This document shows positions 1 to 7,559 of a DNA stretch of 48,815 nt, piece by piece. A program made the position numbers and the translations under genes. Origin of the DNA: an uncultured Pseudomonadota bacterium (GTDB lineage: Bacteria; Desulfobacterota; Binatia; Binatales; Binataceae); assembly GCA_937889395.1 (NCBI GenBank), contig CALAOW010000057.1:1-48815 (forward strand), written 5' to 3'. Below the pieces are notes generated by a model. That model did not search any database and was not told the origin of the DNA. It saw nothing but the letters and a program-made list of their open reading frames with translations. The stretch's first letter is position 1. Every line of letters begins with the position of its first letter.

Positions 1-142
1 TCAATCGGCAGTCGTACTTCTCTTCCAGGCTTCGGACCTGCTGGCTGACCGCCGATTGAGTGACGAAGTTTTGCGATGCGGCATAAGAAAAACTTCCGCT
101 TTCGATTATGTCGCAGAAGACCTTTAGCGTTTCTATATGCAT
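1..142 (-). CDS. LysR-type transcriptional regulator, N-terminal part (cut by window edge)
   Basis: Only the first 47 codons are inside the window. They read as a classic LysR winged helix-turn-helix start: [12 protein letters not shown], then ESGSFSYAA and the recognition-helix segment [13 protein letters not shown]. The start is the ATG whose complement lies at 140-142. LysR proteins bind DNA as tetramers, respond to a small-molecule effector and commonly control a divergent neighbour. Here the neighbour is a glutaryl-CoA dehydrogenase, and the shared 235-base gap presumably holds both promoters, so a role in controlling glutarate or aromatic-acid breakdown (as for GcdR) is plausible. The family call is firm. 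The target is inferred from position only, and the effector domain is not visible. Confidence 0.9.
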   Translation of the reverse strand, partial: MHIETLKVFCDIIESGSFSYAASQNFVTQSAVSQQVRSLEEKYDCRL

Positions 143-377
143 GTTGCCAACTTGGTGTATAAGGCTACGTGATAGTCAAATTGGACGCAAGTAGTAGCCG
201 TGATAATTCGGCCCTCAATCGGCGTGCGGAACGAACGCGCGTGGATCAAAAGCGCACGATAGCGGGGGGCATGATTTCGCTCATCCGGAAGATCGCTGGA
301 CCCGGCCGGACTCTGGCGGCGATCTGCGTCCGCAATCTCACAGTGAAACACATTTCAAAAATCGCATGGAGCGCAAA

Positions 378-1547
378 ATGCCGGATTTATTAAGAGATCT
401 CGATTTTTTTCACCTCGACGAACTGCTCACCGATGAAGAACGGATGGCCCGCGAGACGGCCAAACGTTTCGTGGATCGCGAAATTTTGCCGCAGATCGAG
501 CGCCATTTTGCCAGTGAAACCTTCCCGATGGATCTTGTACCGCAAATGGCCGAGCTTGGAATGTTTGGCGCTAATCTCAAGGGCTACGGATGCGCCGGCA
601 TGAATAACGTCGCGTACGGCCTGATCATGCAGGAGCTCGAAGCGGGAGACTCGGGGCTGCGCTCGTTCGCGTCCGTGCAAAGCGCGCTTTCGATGTACGC
701 GATTTATGCAAACGGCAGCGAGGAACAGAAGCAGCGCTACTTGCCGGAAATGGCCAAGGGAAAATTGATCGGATGCTTCGGTCTGACCGAGCCTGACCAC
801 GGGTCGGACCCGGGCGGGATGGAAACGCGGGCGCGGCGCGATGGCGACGGGTGGATCCTCAACGGGACCAAGCGATGGATCACCAACGGCTCGATCGCGG
901 ACGTCGCGATCGTGTGGGCGAAGGTCGACGAGGGCATAACCGGGTTCCTCGTCGAGAAGGGGACGCCGGGATTCTCGACGCGCGATATCCACGGGAAATT
1001 TTCGATGCGCGCGTCGATCACTTCGGAACTGATTTTCGAGGACGTGCGAATTCCCCGGACTGCTCATCTGGAAAAAGCGCGCGGGCTGAAGGGTCCGCTC
1101 GGATGCCTGACGCAGGCGCGCTACGGAATCGCGTGGGGCGCGATCGGTGCGGCGCGGTCGTGTTTCCATTGCGCGCTGGATTACACGAAATCCCGCAAGC
1201 AATTTTCGCGTCCGCTGGCCGGCTATCAACTGGTGCAGGCAAAGCTGGTGAGGATGCTGACCGAGATCACCAAGGCGCAGATGGTTTGCCTCCGGCTGGC
1301 TCATCTCAAGGACCAGGGCAAGATGCGCCCGGAGCACGTGTCGTTCGCAAAGAGAAATAACGTCAACGAGGCGCTGAAGATCGCACGCGACGCGCGCGAC
1401 ATGCTCGGCGCCAACGGAATCGTCAACGAGTACCCTGTTATCCGTCACATGCTGAACCTCGAGACGGTGAACACCTACGAGGGTACCTTCGACGTGCATA
1501 CGTTGATCCTCGGCCGCGACATCACGGGCGAGAACGCGTTCGAGTAA
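378..1547 (+). CDS. gcdH: Acyl-CoA dehydrogenase, glutaryl-CoA dehydrogenase type
   Basis: This is an FAD-dependent acyl-CoA dehydrogenase of 389 residues, the usual length. Glutaryl-CoA dehydrogenase oxidises and decarboxylates glutaryl-CoA to crotonyl-CoA in lysine, tryptophan and benzoyl-CoA catabolism. Visible signatures are FGLTEPDHGSDPGG in the FAD/substrate region, SRKQFSRPL, and the C-terminal NTYEGTFDVHTLILGR, whose Glu (about residue 368) is the catalytic base. The Arg in GLRSF (about residue 95) matches the residue that pairs with the gamma-carboxylate in glutaryl-CoA dehydrogenases, which favours this subfamily over short-chain enzymes. The ATG at 378 has GGAG six bases upstream. 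An in-frame ATG at 366 lacks one. The gene is divergent from a LysR regulator and is followed 72 bases later by an SDR. Confidence 0.92.
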   Translation: MPDLLRDLDFFHLDELLTDEERMARETAKRFVDREILPQIERHFASETFPMDLVPQMAELGMFGANLKGYGCAGMNNVAYGLIMQELEAGDSGLRSFASVQSALSMYAIYANGSEEQKQRYLPEMAKGKLIGCFGLTEPDHGSDPGGMETRARRDGDGWILNGTKRWITNGSIADVAIVWAKVDEGITGFLVEKGTPGFSTRDIHGKFSMRASITSELIFEDVRIPRTAHLEKARGLKGPLGCLTQARYGIAWGAIGAARSCFHCALDYTKSRKQFSRPLAGYQLVQAKLVRMLTEITKAQMVCLRLAHLKDQGKMRPEHVSFAKRNNVNEALKIARDARDMLGANGIVNEYPVIRHMLNLETVNTYEGTFDVHTLILGRDITGENAFE

Positions 1548-1619
1548 ACGCCCGCAAGCGCGCTTACCGCCATCGGCGGCCGTCGTGCTGGATAACACGC
1601 AGAGCAGGGAGAAAATCGG

Positions 1620-2435
1620 ATGGAACTCAAGGGCAAGAATGCAATCGTCACCGGCGCGGCGCGGGGAATCGGCCGCGGAATCGCGCTCAAGCTGGCGGCG
1701 GCGGGCGCAAACCTCGCGCTCGTCGATCTCGGCAGTCCGGCAGACCACGCGCTTACCTACAATCTAAGCGCGCAAACTGAACTCAATCGCACGGTCGAGG
1801 AAGTCAAGGCGCTCGGCGTGAAGGCTATCCCGATCCTCGCCGACGTGACGCGGTTCGCCGACCTGGAGCGGATGGCGTCCGACGTGGTCGCGAAACTCGG
1901 CGCGATCGATATCCTCGTGAACAACGCGGGGATCATCGCGTTCGGTCCCGTCAGTACTCTTGCCGAAGAAGCGTGGGACCGCGTGATGGCGGTCAATGCC
2001 AAGGGCGCGTTCCTGTGCGCCAAGGCCTGTATCCCGCACCTGACCAAGCAGAGCGAGGGCGCGATCGTCAATATCGCGTCGGTGGCGGGCAAGACCGGCC
2101 ACGGCGACCTGTCGGCATACTGCGCCAGCAAGTTCGCCATTGTCGGCTTCACCCAAGCGCTCGCCGAAGAGCTTGGCCCGGCCAACATTCGCGTCAACGC
2201 GGTATGCCCCGGGTATCTGCGCACTGCGATGTGGTCCGACGTGCTCGGGCCGATCATCGGCGTTCAGTACGGGATGGATCGCGAGGCGGCGTTCAACGAA
2301 TTTATCGCGCACAACACCTTCCTCAAGCGCGAGCAGACCCCGGCCGATATAGGCGAGGCGGTGGTCTATTTGTGCCGCGCGGAAAACATCACCGGCGAAA
2401 CAATCAACGTCGCCGGCGGCGGCGAACTGCATTAG
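1620..2435 (+). CDS. Short-chain dehydrogenase/reductase (SDR), classical type
   Basis: This is a 271-residue Rossmann-fold NAD(P)-dependent oxidoreductase. The glycine-rich cofactor motif TGAARGIG lies near residues 11-18, NNAG follows the fourth strand, and the catalytic Ser (in NIASVAG) and Tyr-Lys pair (YCASK) are in place. The C-terminal AGGGELH is typical of the family. The start ATG has GGGAGA a few bases upstream. It follows the glutaryl-CoA dehydrogenase on the same strand and may be cotranscribed, which suggests a hydroxyacyl or alcohol substrate in the same catabolic route. SDR substrate cannot be read from sequence, so no specific reaction is claimed. Confidence 0.88.
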   Translation: MELKGKNAIVTGAARGIGRGIALKLAAAGANLALVDLGSPADHALTYNLSAQTELNRTVEEVKALGVKAIPILADVTRFADLERMASDVVAKLGAIDILVNNAGIIAFGPVSTLAEEAWDRVMAVNAKGAFLCAKACIPHLTKQSEGAIVNIASVAGKTGHGDLSAYCASKFAIVGFTQALAEELGPANIRVNAVCPGYLRTAMWSDVLGPIIGVQYGMDREAAFNEFIAHNTFLKREQTPADIGEAVVYLCRAENITGETINVAGGGELH

Positions 2436-2474
2436 CAGCGCGCGCGTAGAGCAGGGGCGAGCCCCTGCACCCTC

Positions 2475-2497
2475 CCGAAACCCAAACTGGGTTTCGG
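2475..2497. repeat. Perfect hairpin downstream of the SDR gene
   Basis: The arms CCGAAACCC and GGGTTTCGG form a 9-bp stem with a 5-base loop. It lies 40 bases past the SDR stop codon. It could be a transcript-end stabiliser or a weak terminator, but no run of T follows. Confidence 0.45.
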
Positions 2498-2532
2498 ACT
2501 TCCTGCAGTATTAAAACGGGGGGAAGGGATGC

Positions 2533-2562
2533 GGGCTTCGCCCTGTTAGAAGGGTAAGGGGG
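2533..2562. repeat. Left arm of a 30-base inverted repeat flanking the GNAT-PIN/ASCH island
   Basis: This 30-base segment, starting GGGCTTCGCCCTG and ending AAGGGGG, is exactly reverse-complementary to 5757-5786. The pair encloses about 3.2 kb containing only the ASCH and GNAT-PIN genes. The sequence type is common among dispersed intergenic repeats, so it may be two copies of a repeat family and not the ends of one element. Confidence 0.75.
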
Positions 2563-2591
2563 AGAAGAGTCGGTTGTTCTGCGTCCGAGAT

Positions 2592-2655
2592 ACCTCGCCC
2601 GTTATTTTCACGGGAGAGGCGGCCGGCCGCCTTGCGGCCGGTAGGTGAGGGTGCA
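2592..2655. repeat. Dispersed intergenic repeat, copy A
   Basis: The segment contains ACCTCGCCCGTTATTTTCAC near its left end and GGTAGGTGAGGG at its right end, with a GGCCG-rich hairpin between. It is closely matched in inverted orientation at 17898-17956, next to the other transferred-looking cassette. It appears to be a small structured repeat family of this genome. Confidence 0.7.
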
Positions 2656-2676
2656 GGCGGATCATGCTGACTCTCT

Positions 2677-2712
2677 TGTGTCATCCCGACCGAAGCGGAG
2701 GGACCCCGGATC
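2677..2712. repeat. Dispersed intergenic repeat (GTCATCCCGA type), inverted partner at 5516-5552
   Basis: The segment reads TGTGTCATCCCGA followed by GGAGGGACCCCGGATC. The reverse complement with a few differences lies at 5516-5552, and a shorter degenerate piece is near 5690-5712. When translated, this repeat gives the familiar spurious peptide VIPSEVEGP seen in many bacterial genomes. Confidence 0.7.
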
Positions 2713-2818
2713 TTTTTCTTTGGACCGTCCCTATCCGATGCCGTCGCAATTACGGCTGATTTCCCAAAAAAGCGGGTTATTTCCTTGGATCCAGAGACGA
2801 CTGACATTGGTCAAAAAC

Positions 2819-3250
2819 TCAGATTAGTGCTGAACGAAAAAATGACAATTCGGGCCCATCGGCCGCGAGGCGCTTGAAGAACTGGGGCGGATGGAAACCC
2901 TTTACCCGTTGACGCAGATCGTTCAAGCGCAAGATGGGCCGCAGACGCCGGACTTCCTGGAAAACAATGACATGACCAACCTCCACTTCATCGAAGTATC
3001 TATAGAACTCCTCCATTGAGAGGCCACTCGCCCGCCCATACTCTCGCCAAATTTGGTCTGGGCGGCGCTCAACCGCCTTTTTCACAATTCCCAACGCCTC
3101 GACCTGTCCGCGAGGAACCTTGCTGTAAATCCACACTCTTGCTCCCCGGCTGAGTGGGATCCGTCGCCGCCGCAACTCGACGGTTTTTCTGCCTTCAAGA
3201 ATGTTTTTCGCGTGTCTTGCTTCGACCGAAATCAAAATGTTTTCAGGCAC
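2819..3250 (-). CDS. ASCH-domain (PUA-like fold) protein
   Basis: The protein has 143 residues. Its N-terminus (ILISVEARHAKNILEGRKTVELRRR) carries the hallmark of the ASCH superfamily: a beta strand, a helix, then the G.KTVELRRR segment lining the presumed RNA- or nucleotide-binding cleft. It is followed by VWIYSKVP and a conserved VEALGIVKK strand. ASCH proteins have a PUA-like beta-barrel, and characterised members bind or act on RNA or modified nucleosides. The start overlaps the end of the GNAT-PIN gene by 8 bases, so the two are almost certainly translated from one message. Base composition is lower in GC than nearby housekeeping genes. The domain call is confident; the function is unknown. 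Confidence 0.8.
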   Translation of the reverse strand: MPENILISVEARHAKNILEGRKTVELRRRRIPLSRGARVWIYSKVPRGQVEALGIVKKAVERRPDQIWREYGRASGLSMEEFYRYFDEVEVGHVIVFQEVRRLRPILRLNDLRQRVKGFHPPQFFKRLAADGPELSFFRSALI

Positions 3251-5408
3251 CGGCTGCTGCCTCTTTGAGAATCGCCACGACCTGCTTCCCGTCCAAGCGT
3301 TTGGCCGTCACAAAGTTAGAGCGATCTGCGCAACCCAATTCTCGAAGGCGAGCGAGGCTTACCGGGCGCCGAAGCATGATCAGATTGTCAAATCTCGTCA
3401 CTGCAATCTTTTCGTCGCTGCCCAATCGTTTCAAACTTTTGACATCGAGGACGCCGCGCCGCTGGCTGGCAGAAGATACCAGCTCTTTCAGTTCAATCGT
3501 GACCCGAAGCACCCGGGCGACGGCGACCACCGCCGACTGACCGCCACTCTTACCTGACTCGTAGAACAGCAGACAACTTCCTTCCAATATGATCGAGGCG
3601 GTGCGCGGACTACTGAAATACGTCCTCTCGTTCAGAAAGGTGGCTTCTGGCGATTCCAACATTCGAAATTGGCGAGACTCCAGCAGGAGATCAGCAAATT
3701 TCTTTCTTACGGGAACAATGGCGCCTATTCGTTGGCTCGAAACGAACAAGACTGGCGAAAGCAGCGTCTCTAGGTCATTTAGCGTCGCCTGAACTCTCTT
3801 ACGGTTTGGACTTCTAACGAAAATCCGATCGCTCAGGACATCCGTCGGCATAGATTCCGGCAGCAGGACCCCTGCCAATGATTGCAATTCGGTTCTCACC
3901 CATCCCCAATTGGAGTCGTGAATGGGTCGCCCGACAGCAATCTTCTGAAGGACCCCTTCAGTCTGGCTAAAGCCTTCCGTTGCCCGGAAGCCGTGCGCCA
4001 TGGCTGTCCGTAGTGTCACCGAGTGGCCCGGCATTTGACGCAGTTTTATCAGCGCCGGTGCCGCCCGGCTACATTCTTTGCAAATCTTGCCGACCAAATA
4101 TTCGGCCGCAGATTCCGCTGACTGGTGATCCTGATCCAAGCACAGAAATGCTTCGGAAACTGGCTTTGGTCCGGGCGGTAATGTCCACGGACCGAAAGCT
4201 ATCGTCTGTCCGCCCGCAGTAATGATCATCCGGCGAACTGGCACATCGACCGGCGTGCCCATCGATGCCTCGAGAACTTGCTGCGCCGGAACGTACATTT
4301 TGGTTAAGAAGTCCGAAACCGATGACCGATTTTCTTCATTGACCTCTGCAGCGCAGACCTGAATCCCCTCTAATTTCCCGCGCAACACGCCGCTACTTGC
4401 GTCGGAAGAAACCATGGTCTCAGCGAACTCGCCGACTCCCACGACCTCGATGCCGTACCTTTGTCGCAAATTTTCTCTTGCACGCAGTATCGACTTCTCT
4501 CCCGTCACAAATCCCGCTGCTTTGTGGTGTATAGCCGTAGCCAAATGCACTAGATCGGAACAGTCCTGAATGGTGAGTGCGCTGTGTTCGCCACGATGCG
4601 GGAACACAAGAGTAGCCAGCTCTTCAACGATCTTATCTTGAACGGTTTTACAGGGTGGGCTCAGCCGTGGAAGTTCCAGAGCCAACGCCAACAGAGGATC
4701 GGCAGTGTTGGGAATCGACGTACGGCGTAGCTCCTGCACAAATTCCTCGCTCACCGCCACGCGCACTAGATTCCTAAAACCCGCGTTCATCACCAATCCA
4801 GATTCCTTGGCCCGCAGTCGCTGCTTCGTCACGTCGAACAGAACATTCAAATCGATCAGATATACCGGAGATTGGGCGAATAGGCGGTCCACCAAGTGCA
4901 AATCGGCCGCTCTTCCAGAGGTGACCAAGTCTTGGAAGTTGAAAAGGTTCGGCGTGTTCAGGTCTCGAACCCGGATGTTGAGTATGCGTCCTCTGCTTGC
5001 CCCGCCCGGTTTCGTTTGGACTAGTGTAAATCCCATCTTCTCCCAGAACGCGTTCGCCTGAATCAGGTCGGCGGCTACATGCGCAGTGATGCTTAGGTAA
5101 TAGGATCGCTCCATGTCTGCCACCAAATGACGGAGAAGAAGCTGGCCAACTGCCTGTTGCCGATATCGCGGCAACACGAAAATTTGGAAGACGCGCCCCC
5201 GCGGCGGAATGCCTCCAAACAATAAGTGGCCCGCGTATTTTCTCGTTCTGTCCTCAACGGCTACCAGAAGCTTGGACTGAAGCGCCATTTCTGAGTAAAC
5301 GCGTTTTGGCAGAAAACCCAGCGAATGTTTATTCGCGTCAGCATGTTTCTGGACGATTGGAGATAGGCTGGCGACGTCTTCCGGCTTAGATAGTATCTGT
5401 ATCTTCAT
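3243..5408 (-). CDS. Multidomain GNAT acetyltransferase-PIN nuclease fusion protein
   Basis: The protein has 721 residues. Residues 1 to about 150 look like a GNAT N-acetyltransferase: FQIFVLPRYRQQAVGQLLL (acetyl-CoA loop) and NAFWEKMGF (motif B). A PIN ribonuclease-like domain follows at about 175-345: YLIDLNVLFD with the first acidic residue, VSEEFVQEL, then DLVHLATAI and FVTGEKS near its end. Residues 360-520 contain another region ending in HGFRATEGF that may be a decayed second GNAT. Near 600-660, GSCLLFYESGKSGGQ resembles a PUA/EVE-like barrel strand. I start at the ATG at 5406-5408, preceded by a run of G. The open frame runs 80 codons further upstream, but that part is translated repeat DNA. 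The gene is coupled to the ASCH gene. A toxin or defence role acting on tRNA is a hypothesis. Confidence 0.7.
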   Translation of the reverse strand: MKIQILSKPEDVASLSPIVQKHADANKHSLGFLPKRVYSEMALQSKLLVAVEDRTRKYAGHLLFGGIPPRGRVFQIFVLPRYRQQAVGQLLLRHLVADMERSYYLSITAHVAADLIQANAFWEKMGFTLVQTKPGGASRGRILNIRVRDLNTPNLFNFQDLVTSGRAADLHLVDRLFAQSPVYLIDLNVLFDVTKQRLRAKESGLVMNAGFRNLVRVAVSEEFVQELRRTSIPNTADPLLALALELPRLSPPCKTVQDKIVEELATLVFPHRGEHSALTIQDCSDLVHLATAIHHKAAGFVTGEKSILRARENLRQRYGIEVVGVGEFAETMVSSDASSGVLRGKLEGIQVCAAEVNEENRSSVSDFLTKMYVPAQQVLEASMGTPVDVPVRRMIITAGGQTIAFGPWTLPPGPKPVSEAFLCLDQDHQSAESAAEYLVGKICKECSRAAPALIKLRQMPGHSVTLRTAMAHGFRATEGFSQTEGVLQKIAVGRPIHDSNWGWVRTELQSLAGVLLPESMPTDVLSDRIFVRSPNRKRVQATLNDLETLLSPVLFVSSQRIGAIVPVRKKFADLLLESRQFRMLESPEATFLNERTYFSSPRTASIILEGSCLLFYESGKSGGQSAVVAVARVLRVTIELKELVSSASQRRGVLDVKSLKRLGSDEKIAVTRFDNLIMLRRPVSLARLRELGCADRSNFVTAKRLDGKQVVAILKEAAAGA

Positions 5409-5515
5409 TTCCCCCCAAAGATCACATACATCTCTTGCCCCTTCCCGACCGGGGGAAGCAAGTCCCCCTGCGAGCAAGCCTTCTCGGAACCTCTGCCGGG
5501 TATATCGAATGTAGC

Positions 5516-5552
5516 GGATCCGGGGTCCCTCGACTTCGCTCGGGATGACACA
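5516..5552. repeat. Dispersed intergenic repeat, inverted partner of 2677-2712
   Basis: It reads GGATCCGGGGTCCCTCGAC and then GGGATGACACA, the reverse complement of 2677-2712 with a few mismatches. It lies inside the 5' extension of the GNAT-PIN open frame, which is why the upstream start was rejected. Confidence 0.7.
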
Positions 5553-5756
5553 AAGATAGCAAGCGGGCGGGGGGTGAAGAATACAGAGGCAGAATCTTGA
5601 ATCGCGCGCGAAAAGAGTCGCGCGCTGTACGCGGACCCTCACCTTCATCCTCTCCCTAACAGGGCGAGGCTAGGAAGGAACCGGGATTCTTCGCTTCGCT
5701 CTAGAATGACACAAAAAACACGACACGAAAAAAGAGCGACCCTCGCCTCGACCTTC

Positions 5757-5786
5757 CCCCCTTACCCTTCTAACAGGGCGAAGCCC
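5757..5786. repeat. Right arm of the 30-base inverted repeat flanking the island
   Basis: This is an exact 30-base reverse complement of 2533-2562 (CCCCCTTACCC at its left end, GGGCGAAGCCC at its right end). A shorter relative (CTAACAGGGCGAGGC) lies near 5655-5670. Confidence 0.75.
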
Positions 5787-5973
5787 GGCCGTTGGCACGG
5801 CTGGCCAGTATTACGAGGCCGCGCGCCCTCGACTCTTCCATCGCGTAGTCGCGAAAAGATGCGCTGCGCAGATTTTCGCGTCTTCTCACTGCGGGTGCAG
5901 GGGCCGCAGCCCCTGCCGCCCACCGCGCAGGTGATTCTTCCTTGGCGTGCAGGGGTCACCCCTGCTTTCGCAT

Positions 5974-7407
5974 TCAATCTATTTTCGCCAGCTTGCGGGC
6001 GTAGGCGGCCGCCGTCTTGAAGTCGTACTCGCGATAAGCCTGCAACTTCTCGGCTTCGAAGCCGCCTTCTGCGTGCACCGCCAGCACTTCCTGGTAGCCG
6101 CCGAAATCCGACGACGTCAGATCGCCAATCAGGTTCATCAATCTCAGCCGATCTTCGGCATCGAAGCCTTTCGCGCCGCCCATGTATTTGAGCACGTAGG
6201 CGCGCGTCGCCTCGCTGCTGAGATCTTCAGCCGCAGGTCCGGTCACCAGCAGACCGCCGGCGAGGTCCTGCACGATTTGCACCGCCTGATGGTAGTTGTG
6301 AGCGAAGTGATACTTCGCGACGTTGGTGAGCAGCGTATTGGGCACCGCGACGCCGTCCTCGAGCGTGCAGGTGCGTGCGGCATGCTCGATAAGTCCGCGC
6401 ACGATGGTGTGATACGCCGCGAGATGAGTGAGCTTGTCGCGCACGTGACCCGCGCGTGAGATTCCGTTGGCCTCCGCGATCGCATGGCCGGCGCCCGCCA
6501 TCAGTTCGAGCAGCGGCAATTTGTACGACACCGCGGTGAAGCGATGGAATCGCACGAAAGTCAGCACGAGCAACCCGGCGAACTCGATCTCGCCTTGCAG
6601 AAACACACGCTCCTTAGGCACGAACACGTCGTCGAAGACCGTCAGCGTCTCCATCATCTTGTGCCGCGCGCTGATCGGATGCTCGAAATCATTTTTATGC
6701 GAGCTTCCGTGGGGCGACGCGAGCAGCTTCAGTCCCGGCGTGTTGATCGGCAATGCGAACGCGACGGCGTAGGCCTTGTCCTCGGCGCGCATCGCACGCG
6801 TCGGCAGGACTATAACCTCGTTGGTATTGGTCGCGACGCTGGTGTGAACCTTCGCGCCGCGCACGACGATGCCGTCGGGGCGCTCCTCGACGATTCGTAC
6901 GTAGTAGTCCGGATGATCCTGCTGCGTGGGCCCGAGCGCGCGATCGCCCTTGGCGTCGGTTTGCGCGACGGCGACGGCGAGATCGTTGTCGCGGCAATTG
7001 CGGTAGTACTTGTGGATGCGCTCGCGGTACTCGGGCTTGCCGGCAGCCGCGAGCCGCTCGCCGATAATATGCAGCGCGAGCAGCGCGTCGGTGCCGATTT
7101 CCTTGATCAACACCACCAGCGTGGCGCCCTCGCGGGTCGCGGCCGCGATCAGCGCGCTGCGCTTAAGCAGGTCGTCGCCATTTTGCGGAACATGGTAGTA
7201 GCGGCTGTACTCGTCGGCGCCCTCTTTCACGACGGCGAGTTCGCGATACTTGGGATCGTGAGCCATCCGGTAGTCGAGCGCCGCGTGCTCGACTGCTATT
7301 CCGATAACAGGATGCGCGGTTACGTCCGCCACCCTTTCGCCGCGAAAAAACACCGCGCGGCCGTCGCGCAGCGAGCTTTTGTACTGTTCAGCCGTCCGTA
7401 GTCCCAT
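5974..7407 (-). CDS. 4-Hydroxyphenylacetate 3-hydroxylase / 4-hydroxybutyryl-CoA dehydratase superfamily protein
   Basis: The protein has 477 residues, about the family length. It shows the acyl-CoA-dehydrogenase-like fold signatures of this superfamily: NDLAVAVAQTDAKGDR, GIVVRGAKVHTS, VFVPKERVFLQGE and LAGGLLVTGP. Members are either reduced-flavin-dependent aromatic hydroxylases (HpaB, partnered by a flavin reductase) or FAD and [4Fe-4S] dehydratases (AbfD). Only two cysteines are visible (in NCRDND and RTCTLE), and the segment FVRFHRFTAVSYK keeps the active-site His but has Tyr where the dehydratase has a cluster Cys. A hydroxylase or an iron-sulfur-free isomerase-type function therefore seems more likely. 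The flavin reductase gene at 41363 is a possible but distant partner. It is divergent from the SDR at 7560. Confidence 0.8.
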   Translation of the reverse strand: MGLRTAEQYKSSLRDGRAVFFRGERVADVTAHPVIGIAVEHAALDYRMAHDPKYRELAVVKEGADEYSRYYHVPQNGDDLLKRSALIAAATREGATLVVLIKEIGTDALLALHIIGERLAAAGKPEYRERIHKYYRNCRDNDLAVAVAQTDAKGDRALGPTQQDHPDYYVRIVEERPDGIVVRGAKVHTSVATNTNEVIVLPTRAMRAEDKAYAVAFALPINTPGLKLLASPHGSSHKNDFEHPISARHKMMETLTVFDDVFVPKERVFLQGEIEFAGLLVLTFVRFHRFTAVSYKLPLLELMAGAGHAIAEANGISRAGHVRDKLTHLAAYHTIVRGLIEHAARTCTLEDGVAVPNTLLTNVAKYHFAHNYHQAVQIVQDLAGGLLVTGPAAEDLSSEATRAYVLKYMGGAKGFDAEDRLRLMNLIGDLTSSDFGGYQEVLAVHAEGGFEAEKLQAYREYDFKTAAAYARKLAKID

Positions 7408-7559
7408 CGTCGTGATTTTTCCTCGTCGGAGATTGATGCCACCGGCACAACGCCAACCGCAAACGCGCCGCTGATGGCGTTTCGGTTGCGGCGGGTGCGA
7501 AACGCCAATATAGAAGCGCTGAGCATTCGCTGTCCAACTGCTCGGGTAGGAGAAGCATT

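Larger units (their letters stand above)
2436..2818. other. Gene-free repeat region on the left side of the GNAT-PIN/ASCH island
   Basis: I see no convincing gene here. The stretch begins with short hairpins after the SDR: a GCAGGGGC/GCCCCTGC palindrome near 2453-2470 and a perfect 9-base stem (CCGAAACCC / GGGTTTCGG) at 2475-2497. It then holds three repeat segments (2533-2562, 2592-2655, 2677-2712), each with an inverted partner elsewhere in the window. The hairpin at 2475-2497 could end transcription of the SDR, but no T-run follows it. Confidence 0.6.
5409..5973. other. Gene-free repeat region on the right side of the GNAT-PIN/ASCH island
   Basis: No gene is supported in these 565 bases. 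They hold the repeat partners at 5516-5552 and 5757-5786, a degenerate copy near 5690-5712, and two GCAGGGG palindromes (around 5897-5913 and at 5949-5965). The last sits just beyond the stop codon of the downstream minus-strand gene and could mark its transcript end. The island promoter should lie in this stretch, upstream of 5408, but no clear -35/-10 pair was found. Confidence 0.6.

Noticed and set aside
390-1748. Long open frame antisense to gcdH and the SDR
   Set aside because: It is a GC-rich shadow frame opposite strongly conserved genes, with no recognisable domain.
5409-5648. Upstream extension of the GNAT-PIN gene to a start at 5648
   Set aside because: The added 80 codons are translated repeat DNA (VIPSEVEGP peptide), and the GNAT fold begins at the ATG at 5408.
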